22,383 nt of DNA from a virus. The first letter of the stretch is position 1; each line of letters opens with the position of its first letter. Under the pieces are notes generated by a model that saw nothing but the letters and a program-made list of their open reading frames with translations, made no database searches and was not told where the DNA came from. Position numbers and translations under genes: made by a program. Below are positions 7,189-14,436 of this stretch, piece by piece. Where the stretch lies: positions 1-22,383 of IMG/VR virus record IMGVR_UViG_3300025151_000336; one strand, given 5' to 3'.

Positions 7189-8875
7189 TTTCCTGTCAAC
7201 GGGGAATCAGTTTACAGAGATTGACTTTACTGACGCACAAACGAATCTTATCATCGGAACAAATGGAGCAGGCAAGAGCACTGTTCTTGATGCTTTGACG
7301 TTTGTTCTTTTCAATAAACCATTCCGTAAAATCAATAAGTCTCAGTTGATTAATAGTGTCAATGAGAAAGATTGTACCGTAGAGATTGAGTTCACTACAA
7401 ACTCAATTGATTGGAAAGTTATTCGTGGTATCAAACCAAATGTGTTTGAGATTTACAAGAATAATGAACTTCTTGATCGTAACGCAGCAGCAGCGGATCA
7501 GCAGAAGTGGTTGGAAGAGAATGTTCTGAAACTGAACTACAAGTCTTTCACTCAGATTGTGATTCTGGGCAGTGCATCATTTGTTCCTTTCATGCAACTT
7601 CCGGCAGGAAGTCGTCGTGAGATTATTGAAGATTTGTTAGATATCAAGATTTTTTCTTACATGAGTAATATCTTGCGTGAGAAGATTCGTAGCACCAATG
7701 ATGAAATTCGTGAACTCACTATTCGCAGAGATCTTGTGGAAGAAAAGATCGACATGCAGAATAATTTTATTGAGGAACTTGAGAACAGAGGAAAGGAGAA
7801 TATTAAAAATAAGAATGAGAAGATTAGGCAAAATTTAAAAGAGCAGAATGATCTTCTTGGCGTGAATGAATTCAAAAATAGAGAACTTGAATCACTTCAA
7901 ACTCGAATTGAATCGTTTACAAGTCCTGACAAAAAACTTAAGAAACTTGGCACTCTTCGTGGAAAACTGCAACAAAAAGTTGCAACGATTACCAAAGAGC
8001 ATAAGTTTTTTAACGAGAATACGGTATGCCCCACCTGTGACCAGCACATTGAGGAATCTTTTCGCTTAAATAGAATTAATGATGCCGAGTCGAAAGCAAA
8101 AGAACTCCAAAAAGGGTTTGAAGAAATCGAAGAGGCCATCAGACTTGAAGAGGATAAACAAACCCAATTCAAGGTTCTTTCTAGAGAGGCAACAAACTTA
8201 ACGCATGACATTTCTAAAAACAATACTAGGATATCCGGTATCCAGTCCCGAACCCGAGATTTGGAGCAGGAAATTCAAACTATTACCGAGCAACTTGAGA
8301 ATAGAAATACTGAACGCCATGCACTAGAAAAACTAACCGAAGAACTGGAGGGTCTTCAGTTCAAACAGTCTAATCAAAAAGAGAATAATGTCTACAACGA
8401 ATTTGCACATTCCTTAATGAAGGATGGAGGAGTAAAATCCAAAATTATTAAGAGATATCTGCCTCTTATGAATCAGCAGATAAACAAATATCTTCAGTTG
8501 ATGGACTTTTATATTAACTTCTCTCTGGATGAAGAATTCAAAGAGACGGTGAAGTCTCCCATCCACGAAGATTTTAGTTATGAATCATTCAGTGAGGGGG
8601 AGAAGATGAGGATCGACTTGTCTCTCCTCTTTACCTGGCGAGAGATTGCGAAGATGAAAAACTCTGCAAGCACCAATCTCTTGATTCTGGATGAAATCTT
8701 TGATAGTTCACTAGATGGATTTGGTACAGAGTATTTCACAAAGATTATCAAGTATGTTGTGAGTGATGCAAACGTATTTGTGATTTCACATAAGACTGAT
8801 GAACTCATCGATAAGTTTGATAATCTTATCAAGTTTGATAAAGTAAAGGGTTTTAGTAAGAGGGTAGATAAATAA
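7157..8875 (+). CDS. gp46: Recombination nuclease subunit gp46 (Rad50/SbcC family ATPase)
   Basis: This 572-aa protein (T4 gp46 is 560) has Rad50 architecture. The Walker A is GTNGAGKST at 34-42. Long coiled coils (about 170-460) are broken by the zinc hook Cys291-Pro-Thr-Cys294. The ABC signature FSEGEKMR is near 478-485, and the Walker B LLILDEIFDSS has Asp512-Glu513. It pairs with gp47 to resect DNA ends. The start ATG at 7157 lies within the upstream gene, which ends at 7188, so translation is probably coupled. The stop codon TAA (8873-8875) is part of a late-promoter-like GATAAATA, marking the end of the early/middle unit. Confidence 0.97.
   Translation: MILFQKIRWRNFLSTGNQFTEIDFTDAQTNLIIGTNGAGKSTVLDALTFVLFNKPFRKINKSQLINSVNEKDCTVEIEFTTNSIDWKVIRGIKPNVFEIYKNNELLDRNAAAADQQKWLEENVLKLNYKSFTQIVILGSASFVPFMQLPAGSRREIIEDLLDIKIFSYMSNILREKIRSTNDEIRELTIRRDLVEEKIDMQNNFIEELENRGKENIKNKNEKIRQNLKEQNDLLGVNEFKNRELESLQTRIESFTSPDKKLKKLGTLRGKLQQKVATITKEHKFFNENTVCPTCDQHIEESFRLNRINDAESKAKELQKGFEEIEEAIRLEEDKQTQFKVLSREATNLTHDISKNNTRISGIQSRTRDLEQEIQTITEQLENRNTERHALEKLTEELEGLQFKQSNQKENNVYNEFAHSLMKDGGVKSKIIKRYLPLMNQQINKYLQLMDFYINFSLDEEFKETVKSPIHEDFSYESFSEGEKMRIDLSLLFTWREIAKMKNSASTNLLILDEIFDSSLDGFGTEYFTKIIKYVVSDANVFVISHKTDELIDKFDNLIKFDKVKGFSKRVDK
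8867..8874 (+). promoter_or_regulatory. Candidate late promoter (GATAAATA) fused to the gp46 stop
   Basis: GATAAATA at 8867-8874 is one base from the T4 late consensus TATAAATA and includes part of the gp46 stop codon. It is 17 bases before the ATG of the capsid-targeted protein at 8892. Late expression of a head protein right after a recombination gene would explain why it carries its own promoter. Confidence 0.6.
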
Positions 8876-8891
8876 AAGAAAAAAAAGTCTA

Positions 8892-9116
8892 ATGAAATCT
8901 TTCAAGGAATTTATTGAAGAAGCGTCTGACGAAACTGATATCGGTGAAAAGACTGGGCAAGCAGTTCCTAGAAAGAAAATGTCTCCTGCTAAGAGACATG
9001 AGATGGAAAAAAGAAGAAGAGAAAATCTCAAGAAAAAACCAGGTGAAACTGGAGATGGAAAATTAATTCAGGCGCTTAGAGACAAAGCAAAACGTGAGGG
9101 AAACTTTGCGGATTAA
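8892..9116 (+). CDS. Putative internal head protein with capsid-targeting N-terminus, basic
   Basis: This 74-aa protein begins MKSFKEFIEEA, nearly identical in pattern to the gene at 2196 (MKAFYQFIEEA) and to T4 internal-protein targeting peptides (MKTYQEFIAEA). A gp21-type cleavage site is predicted after Glu10 (Ile8-Glu9-Glu10, then Ala11). The mature remainder shares nothing with the 2196 protein. It has an acidic stretch, then a strongly basic helical region (KRHEMEKRRRENLKKK, later ALRDKAKREG), suited to binding packaged DNA. Family knowledge supports targeting to the prohead core; co-injection with DNA is inference. A late-type promoter precedes it. No homolog function is known to me. 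Confidence 0.72.
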   Translation: MKSFKEFIEEASDETDIGEKTGQAVPRKKMSPAKRHEMEKRRRENLKKKPGETGDGKLIQALRDKAKREGNFAD

Positions 9117-9161
9117 GACAAGAGTCTGCTAAAATAAAAAGGATTGTAAATCTCAAAGGTC

Positions 9162-9311
9162 GTGAAAATCCCTAACTGGCAACACCACTCTAAGAAGGAG
9201 CAAAAACGAAAACTTAAACCACAGGCAATGCGTGCTAGGCGTGCTGCCTTGAACCACTTTAAAAAGTGTCACATGACCCCGCCCAAAAAGCGGGGTTCTT
9301 TTGTATACTAG
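9162..9311 (+). CDS. Small basic protein (49 aa), GTG start, unknown function
   Basis: The frame runs from a GTG at 9162 to the TAG at 9309 and encodes KIPNWQHH, then a dense Lys/Arg region (KKEQKRKLKPQAMRARRAA), then LNHFKKC. An in-frame TAA at 9147 rules out a much longer N-terminus. The last ten codons run through the terminator hairpin at 9276, which is unusual. The Shine-Dalgarno sequence is poor (AAAGG only two bases before GTG). Composition and the clean frame suggest a real nucleic-acid-binding peptide, possibly expressed with the basic protein upstream, but a non-coding leader is possible. Confidence 0.5.
   Translation: MKIPNWQHHSKKEQKRKLKPQAMRARRAALNHFKKCHMTPPKKRGSFVY
9276..9302 (+). 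terminator. Rho-independent terminator
   Basis: ACCCCGC (9276-9282) and GCGGGGT (9290-9296) form a 7-bp GC-rich stem with loop CCAAAAA, followed by TTCTTT. It overlaps the 3' end of the 49-aa ORF and lies 30 bases before the CobT-like gene. A TATACT at 9304-9309 directly after it could be a -10 box, but no -35 is visible. Confidence 0.85.
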
Positions 9312-9332
9312 GTTCATCGAAACAAAACCCTC

Positions 9333-11438
9333 ATGGCAGTCAACCACGAAATCAAGTCTCAACTTGCCAAACTGCTTGCTACTGAAGACCTGGTGGTCGA
9401 GCACAAGCAAGTTGAAACTGCTTGCTTCAATGTCCAAACCAGAGTCTTGACACTCCCATTGTGGGAACACGCAAGCGGTGTTGTCTATGACATGTTGGTT
9501 GGTCATGAGGTTGGTCATGCTCTCTACACTCCAGATGAGGACTGGTATCTAGAGAATAAAATTCCTCCTCAACTTGTCAATGTTGTAGAGGATGCTCGTA
9601 TTGAAAAACTGATGAAGCGTCGGTATCCTGGTCTGGCAAAGACTTTCTATAATGGATACGGTCAACTTTCTGAGCAAGATTTTTTCCAACTTGAGAATGA
9701 AGATATCTCCAAGATGAATCTTGCTGATAGAATTAATCTTTATTTTAAGATTGGCAATTTTATTGATATCATTTTTAGTCTTGATGAAAGCATCCTTGTT
9801 AGAAAGGTAGCAGATGCAGAAACTTTTCAAGATGTTCTTGAAGTTGCATCAGAGATTTATGCGTACTGTAAGCAGGAGAGTGAAAGACAGCAGAAAATTC
9901 AACTCGATAAATTAGAACATCAGCAGTCTGGAACTGATGGAGAAAAAGAATCTAACAAATCTAATCAAGATTCTGAAGAAAGTGATGCAGATTTGGAAAC
10001 TCCTTCTTATAATGGGGAATCAGATGAGAGTGATGTAGAACCAGATCCTCAACATGGAATGGGAGGTGGTCAGAATTTTGATCCTGATGTCATCAAAACC
10101 ATGCAATCTTTTGAAGATGGCATGAAAGAATTGGCAAATATGAATGGATTCGAGAATGTCTATGCTGAATTACCTAGTGTAAATTTAGATCAGATTATTG
10201 TCAGCAATGAAGAAGTGCATGGTCGCTGTTCATTTGAGTGGGACGATGCTCACCCAGAAACATTTGAAGAAGTTGATGATCTGTTTGCTAAGTTCAAAAA
10301 ATCTGCACAGAAAGAAGTTAACTATTTGGTAAAGGAGTTTGAATGTAAGAAGTCTGCCAGCGCATATGCTCGTGCGACAACTTCTCGCACAGGAGTTCTT
10401 GATTGTACCAAACTTCATACTTACAAGTACAATGAGGATTTGTTTAGGAAAGTTACTGTGATCCCTGATGGAAAGAATCATGGTCTGATCTTTATTCTTG
10501 ATTGGTCTGGTTCGATGGGAGATGTAATGCTAGATACTTGCAAGCAACTTTTCAATCTCATTTGGTTCTGTAAGAAAGTCAATATTCCTTTTGATGTCTA
10601 TGCATTCACAAATGAGTATCCTCGTGAGAATATGGCGTATTCTTATGAGAAAAAAGATGGTGTGGTAGTTGTTCCTGAATACTTCTCTCTTCTGAACCTG
10701 TTTACTCACAAGACAAAGGGGAGAGATATTGAGAAACAGATGAAGAATGTCTTCCGAATGGCGTATTCCTTCAGGCACTCCTGGGGAGTTGCTTATCGCA
10801 TTCCAATTGGTATGAGTCTCTCTGGAACTCCTCTCAATGAGGCGTTAATAACTCTTCATAAGTTGATTCCTACATTCAAGAGTACAAATAATGTAGAAAA
10901 AGTTCAGTGTGTAATTCTGACCGATGGAGAAGCACCTCCACTTCGCTATCATAAACTTTTTGTTGGAGGTAGATTTGCAAATGGTACAGAGGATTATATT
11001 GGTGTCAATTCTCTTGGACACAATTCATTCATTCGTAATCGCAAAACTGGTCATTGCTATACTCTTGATGTTCCCTGGTATGATTTCAGTAACGTGTTGC
11101 TGAGGGATCTACGTAATTCCTTTCCAAATACTAATTTTATTGGTATTCGTGTTCTTGCACCTCGTGATGCCGCTCCCTTCATACGTCAATATTCTTGCAG
11201 TGCTAAGAATTATGATGTCATGCACAGGAATTGGAAAAAGAACAAGTCATTTGCTATTACATCTTCTGGGTATCACAAATACTTTGGACTATCCTCTAAA
11301 GTTGTGAGTCAGGAGAGTGACTTTGAAGTCCAGGAAGATGCAACTAAAGGACAGATCAAAAGTGCATTTGTGAAAAGTCTTCGGACTAAGAAGATGAATA
11401 AAAAAGTGCTAAGTGAGTTCATTGAACTTATTGCATGA
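9333..11438 (+). CDS. CobT-like protein: HExxH metallopeptidase domain plus VWA domain
   Basis: This 701-aa protein has an N-terminal domain with His58-Glu59-x-Gly-His62 in VGHEVGHALYTP, a zinc metallopeptidase HExxH motif. It is followed by VVEDARIEKLMKRR, whose acidic residues could be the third ligand. Residues about 185-245 are an acidic, disordered linker. A von Willebrand A domain follows with a complete MIDAS: Asp390-x-Ser392-x-Ser394 (DWSGSM), Thr499 in SGTPLNEA and Asp531 in LTDGE. The layout resembles CobT and DUF2201-type VWA proteins, which work with MoxR/CobS AAA+ ATPases; such an ATPase is encoded at 11858. Literal cobalamin synthesis is doubtful, since no CobN is seen here. A substrate-remodelling or proteolytic complex is the better guess. 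No signal peptide is visible, so it is probably cytoplasmic. Confidence 0.85.
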   Translation: MAVNHEIKSQLAKLLATEDLVVEHKQVETACFNVQTRVLTLPLWEHASGVVYDMLVGHEVGHALYTPDEDWYLENKIPPQLVNVVEDARIEKLMKRRYPGLAKTFYNGYGQLSEQDFFQLENEDISKMNLADRINLYFKIGNFIDIIFSLDESILVRKVADAETFQDVLEVASEIYAYCKQESERQQKIQLDKLEHQQSGTDGEKESNKSNQDSEESDADLETPSYNGESDESDVEPDPQHGMGGGQNFDPDVIKTMQSFEDGMKELANMNGFENVYAELPSVNLDQIIVSNEEVHGRCSFEWDDAHPETFEEVDDLFAKFKKSAQKEVNYLVKEFECKKSASAYARATTSRTGVLDCTKLHTYKYNEDLFRKVTVIPDGKNHGLIFILDWSGSMGDVMLDTCKQLFNLIWFCKKVNIPFDVYAFTNEYPRENMAYSYEKKDGVVVVPEYFSLLNLFTHKTKGRDIEKQMKNVFRMAYSFRHSWGVAYRIPIGMSLSGTPLNEALITLHKLIPTFKSTNNVEKVQCVILTDGEAPPLRYHKLFVGGRFANGTEDYIGVNSLGHNSFIRNRKTGHCYTLDVPWYDFSNVLLRDLRNSFPNTNFIGIRVLAPRDAAPFIRQYSCSAKNYDVMHRNWKKNKSFAITSSGYHKYFGLSSKVVSQESDFEVQEDATKGQIKSAFVKSLRTKKMNKKVLSEFIELIA

Positions 11439-11444
11439 TAAATA
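11437..11444 (+). promoter_or_regulatory. Candidate late promoter (GATAAATA)
   Basis: GATAAATA overlaps the TGA stop (11436-11438) of the CobT-like gene and lies 24 bases before the ATG at 11469. It is flanked by a direct repeat TTGCAT (11431-11436 and 11446-11451). Its match to the T4 late element and its spacing make it the best late-promoter candidate in the window. Confidence 0.65.
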
Positions 11445-11468
11445 TTTGCATAGTAATAGGTATCAAAA

Positions 11469-11786
11469 ATGTCTAGATTTGGAGATCTAGTGGGTGGAAA
11501 ACAGTCTGCACCTGCTCCTGCTGCACCATCTGCACCAGCACCAGTAGCAGTACCAACTCCTCCTGCTGAAGCAGCAGCACCTGATCTTGGTGAGGACACA
11601 ACCAAGTATGAGGAAGTAATCGAAGAAGAACTTGCTGAATCATACGAAAGTGATGTATCACTTCAAGATATGTCAAAGAAAGAACTTGAGGAGTATGGTC
11701 GAACTGTCGGTATTGAACTTGACAGAAGACACTCCCATAGCAGGTTGGTCAAAGAATTGAAAGCGTACCTAGAAGACAATTCCTAA
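11469..11786 (+). CDS. Ala/Pro-linker protein with C-terminal SAP/HeH-like domain
   Basis: This 105-aa protein has a short N-terminus (MSRFGDLVGGK), an Ala/Pro-rich flexible stretch (about 13-41), an acidic segment, and a C-terminal helix-extension-helix unit (about 66-102). That unit reads DMSKKELEEYGRTVGIELDRR, then SRLVKELKAYL, in two parts. It resembles HeH/SAP or Rho-N folds that bind nucleic acid, often found in phage head and terminase-associated proteins. A late-type promoter and a private terminator make it a single-gene late unit, suggesting a virion or assembly role. Whether it interacts with the flanking CobT/CobS-like pair is unknown. Confidence 0.75.
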   Translation: MSRFGDLVGGKQSAPAPAAPSAPAPVAVPTPPAEAAAPDLGEDTTKYEEVIEEELAESYESDVSLQDMSKKELEEYGRTVGIELDRRHSHSRLVKELKAYLEDNS

Positions 11787-11797
11787 ACTGTCACAGG

Positions 11798-11820
11798 GGG
11801 CACCACACGGTGCCCTTTCT
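11798..11820 (+). terminator. Rho-independent terminator
   Basis: GGGCACC (11798-11804) and GGTGCCC (11809-11815) form a perfect 7-bp stem with a four-base ACAC loop and a TTTCT tail. The T run is short, so termination may be partial. It closes the one-gene late unit. Confidence 0.85.
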
Positions 11821-11824
11821 GCTG

Positions 11825-11830
11825 TATAAT
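11825..11830 (+). promoter_or_regulatory. Possible -10 box (TATAAT) before the CobS-like gene
   Basis: A perfect TATAAT follows the terminator by five bases and precedes the ATG at 11858 by 27. No TTGACA-like -35 is found 16-19 bases upstream, where the terminator stem lies. It could be an activator-dependent or phage-modified promoter for the long replication operon. It is reported because the whole unit from 11858 to 18102 otherwise lacks a visible promoter. Confidence 0.45.
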
Positions 11831-11857
11831 AACTTCAGTTGAAACAAACACCTGATC

Positions 11858-12934
11858 ATGTCTCTTTCCATTGACTACATCCGCACTTCACTTCAAGAAG
11901 TTTACGGTGAGTCTGTCACGAGTGCTGAGATCCGTGCATGGTGTGCCATGAATGGCACTAATTATCAGTCTGTCACTAAAAAACTTGATGACTACAAAGT
12001 TGGTCGTGGTCGTTGGAATTTGAGCGTGACTGAACAACTTGAGCAGACCTATCAGGCACCTGCTGCCATGCCAGCAATCGAACAAAACCTTATCCCTGAA
12101 AAAGATGATTCCTTCGTCAAGTTTGGCAATTTCGCTGATGTTAAAAAAATTATTCAGTCCCGTGTATTCTACCCTACGTTTATCACGGGTCTCTCGGGTA
12201 ATGGTAAAACATTTTCTGTCGAACAAGCGTGCGCCCAACTCGGACGCGAACTCATCCGTGTAAACATTACTATTGAAACTGATGAGGATGATCTTATTGG
12301 TGGTTTCCGTCTTGTCGATGGGGCAACTGTTTGGCATAACGGACCTGTCGTGGAAGCACTCCAGAGAGGAGCAGTCCTGCTACTCGATGAAATTGACCTT
12401 GCTTCCAACAAGATTCTCTGCCTCCAGTCCATCCTTGAAGGTAAGGGTGTGTTCTTGAAGAAGATTGGTAAGGTCATTACGCCTACGCCTGGTTTCCAAA
12501 TTCTCGCCACTGCTAATACCAAGGGTAAGGGTTCTGACGATGGTCGTTTCATCGGCACCAATGTGCTCAACGAAGCATTTCTGGAGCGATTCCCAGTAAC
12601 CTTTGAGCAAGAATATCCTACTGTTGCAACTGAAATTAAGATTCTTAGTAAACTGTGTTCTGATGCTGATTTCTGCAAGCGACTTGCTGACTGGGCAGAC
12701 ATCATCCGCAAGACTTTCTACGATGGTGGTATTGAAGAAATCATCTCCACTCGTCGTCTAGTTCACATTGTCAAGGCATACAATATCTTTGGCGACAAAG
12801 CAAAAGCGATTGAAGTTTGTGTCAATCGATTTGATGATGAGACCAAGCAGGCATTTATGGAACTGTATGACAAAGTGGATGTTGACTTCAAGATGCCATC
12901 TGAAGATACCATTGACACATTGACTGCTGAGTGA
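11858..12934 (+). CDS. cobS: CobS/MoxR-like AAA+ ATPase
   Basis: This 358-aa protein has an N-terminal helical domain (about 1-60) that looks like a small winged-helix/DNA-binding fold, then an AAA+ core. Walker A is GLSGNGKT at 111-118. IETDEDDLIGGFRLVDG resembles the MoxR/CobS insertion before the helix. Walker B is LLLDEIDLAS with Asp177-Glu178. Sensor-1 is ATANTKG, and FLERFPV carries a probable arginine finger. Cyanophage homologs are usually labelled cobS after the cobaltochelatase subunit; the sequence supports the ATPase family but not the substrate. Its natural partner is the VWA/metallopeptidase at 9333. It heads the replication operon, separated from it by the SAP-like gene and a terminator. 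Confidence 0.9.
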   Translation: MSLSIDYIRTSLQEVYGESVTSAEIRAWCAMNGTNYQSVTKKLDDYKVGRGRWNLSVTEQLEQTYQAPAAMPAIEQNLIPEKDDSFVKFGNFADVKKIIQSRVFYPTFITGLSGNGKTFSVEQACAQLGRELIRVNITIETDEDDLIGGFRLVDGATVWHNGPVVEALQRGAVLLLDEIDLASNKILCLQSILEGKGVFLKKIGKVITPTPGFQILATANTKGKGSDDGRFIGTNVLNEAFLERFPVTFEQEYPTVATEIKILSKLCSDADFCKRLADWADIIRKTFYDGGIEEIISTRRLVHIVKAYNIFGDKAKAIEVCVNRFDDETKQAFMELYDKVDVDFKMPSEDTIDTLTAE

Positions 12935-12938
12935 TACA

Positions 12939-13415
12939 ATGACTAATGCATGGTCCCTACTTTATGATGAACTTACTATGAAGAAACTTGGATTGACCCA
13001 TGAATCACCGGATGGTGGCAAAACAGTTACAAGTCGGAAACCTATCTCACCCCATTCTATGGACAGAATTGACTTAAATATTCCTGAGTATGAATTTAAA
13101 TTTGATGACATGACCAATAACAATCCTAATCGATTTAAGTATAGTGAGGAAGAACTCCTCAAAGAACTCAAAGATTATATTTCTGCAACTTACAATGCAC
13201 ACTATTCTGCTGGCAATGATGCCATCCAAACGTTAGACTTAATTGAAGCATGTGGTGACGCTGAAGCATTCTGCCGAAGCAATATCCTTAAGTATGCTTC
13301 TCGCTACGATAAGAAGGGCACTGCTCGACGTGATATTATCAAGATCCTGCACTACGGACTTCTTCTCCTACATTTCTCTGATAAATCCTCACAGCGTGAA
13401 ACCTACAACCAATGA
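12939..13415 (+). CDS. DUF3310-like protein upstream of the clamp gene
   Basis: In this 158-aa protein, residues 1-75 are a polar region with no recognised domain. Residues about 80-150 match the DUF3310 pattern common in phages: HYSAGNDAIQTLDLIEACG, then AFCRSNILKYASRYDKKG, then DIIKILHYGLLLL. DUF3310 proteins are sometimes annotated as nucleotide kinases, but no P-loop is present here and the role is unknown. The gene begins four bases after the CobS-like stop and its own stop overlaps the next ATG. It is expressed with the replication genes. Confidence 0.7.
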   Translation: MTNAWSLLYDELTMKKLGLTHESPDGGKTVTSRKPISPHSMDRIDLNIPEYEFKFDDMTNNNPNRFKYSEEELLKELKDYISATYNAHYSAGNDAIQTLDLIEACGDAEAFCRSNILKYASRYDKKGTARRDIIKILHYGLLLLHFSDKSSQRETYNQ

Positions 13416-13432
13416 TGAAACTTCGTAATCCT

Positions 13433-14101
13433 ATGAAACTCTCTGAAAAGACAGTCAACCTGCTCAAGAACTTTGCTTCTATCAACCAGTCCATTGCATT
13501 CAAGAAGGGTAACACTCTTCGCACCATGTCTGTGATGAAGAATATTCTGGCAGAAGCAGAGATTGAAGAAGAGATCCCCCGTGACTTTGCAATCTATGAC
13601 CTGGTGCAATTCTTGAACGGTGTTACCTTGCATGACAATCCTTCTATTGAATTTCCTAACGAGTCAAATCTGACTATTCGTGAAGGCAAAGACCGTAAAA
13701 CCAAATACTTCTTTGCCGACCCCAGTGTGATTGTCTCTCCCCCAGAGAAGTCTATTCAACTTCCTACTGAGGATGTGTGCTTTAATCTTGACAGCACCCA
13801 GTTGCAGTCGCTCTTGAAGGCATCTGCTGTTTATCAACTCCCTGATCTGGTGGCAGTTGGTGAAGCAGGTGTGGTCAAATTGGTGGTTCGTGATAAGAAG
13901 AACGATACCTCCAACGAATACTCAATCAATGTTGGTGAGACTGACCAAGAGTTCAATTTCAACTTCAAAGTTGAGAATATCAAGATTCTTCCTGGAACTT
14001 ATGAGGTTGTCATTTCTCAAAAACTGCTAGCACGATTTGTTAACAACAATTTCAACCTGACATACTACATTGCACTTGAACCTGATTCTACCTTTGGTTG
14101 A
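13433..14101 (+). CDS. gp45: Sliding clamp gp45
   Basis: This is a 222-aa protein from the ATG at 13433, where MKLSEKTVNLLKNFASIN aligns with the very start of T4 gp45 (MKLSKDTTALLKNFATIN, 228 aa). ATGs at 13412 and 13415, overlapping the previous stop, would add seven or six residues and may be used through coupling. Other matches are DFAIYDLVQFLNGV, FADPSVIVSPPEK and the C-terminal YIALEPDSTFG (cf. YVVALEADSTHDF). The trimeric ring tethers gp43 and also activates gp55-dependent late transcription. The stop overlaps the speD start. Confidence 0.95.
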   Translation: MKLSEKTVNLLKNFASINQSIAFKKGNTLRTMSVMKNILAEAEIEEEIPRDFAIYDLVQFLNGVTLHDNPSIEFPNESNLTIREGKDRKTKYFFADPSVIVSPPEKSIQLPTEDVCFNLDSTQLQSLLKASAVYQLPDLVAVGEAGVVKLVVRDKKNDTSNEYSINVGETDQEFNFNFKVENIKILPGTYEVVISQKLLARFVNNNFNLTYYIALEPDSTFG

Positions 14102-14436
14102 TGAAGCACATTCTTTTTACCCTTAAGGGTTGTTTGTTTGAACCACTTGATGATGAACAAAACATCAAGATGCTTCTTTACAACGCGGCAAAAGAAGCAA
14201 AGTCAACTCTTCTTAATTTGGCAACACATAAGTTTCAACCTCAGGGTGTAACTGGTGTTGCCATGCTTGCAGAGAGTCATATTAGCATTCACACTTGGCC
14301 TGAAATGGGTATGGCAGTTTGTGATGTTTTTACATGTGGGGATAGCGCAGAACCAGAAAAAGCAGTAGAATATATGAAAGAACAATTGAAGGCAACTGAT
14401 ATTGTTTCCAACCAATTTGAACGTCCTTTAGAATGA
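14101..14436 (+). CDS. speD: S-adenosylmethionine decarboxylase proenzyme SpeD
   Basis: This 111-aa protein has the prokaryotic class 1B signature. Glu58-Ser59 in LAESHISIHTWPE is the self-cleavage site that makes the pyruvoyl cofactor. His64 and Cys79 (DVFTCG) sit at +5 and +20 from that serine, the same spacing as Ser63/His68/Cys83 in the Thermotoga enzyme. It makes decarboxylated SAM for spermidine synthesis, and polyamines neutralise packaged DNA. It is a known cyanophage auxiliary gene. Here it sits between clamp and clamp loader with ATGA overlaps on both sides, so it is made with the replisome. The TTG at 14098 is in frame, but the ATG at 14101 is preferred. Confidence 0.93.
   Translation: MKHILFTLKGCLFEPLDDEQNIKMLLYNAAKEAKSTLLNLATHKFQPQGVTGVAMLAESHISIHTWPEMGMAVCDVFTCGDSAEPEKAVEYMKEQLKATDIVSNQFERPLE

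Noticed and set aside
9304-9309. TATACT as a full promoter for the CobT-like gene
   Set aside because: No -35 element at 16-19 bases and the upstream space is filled by the terminator. Kept only as a remark.
11858-12934. Literal cobalamin biosynthesis role for the cobS-labelled gene
   Set aside because: Only the AAA+ family is supported. No CobN or other cobalamin gene is present and the VWA partner has a peptidase-like motif.
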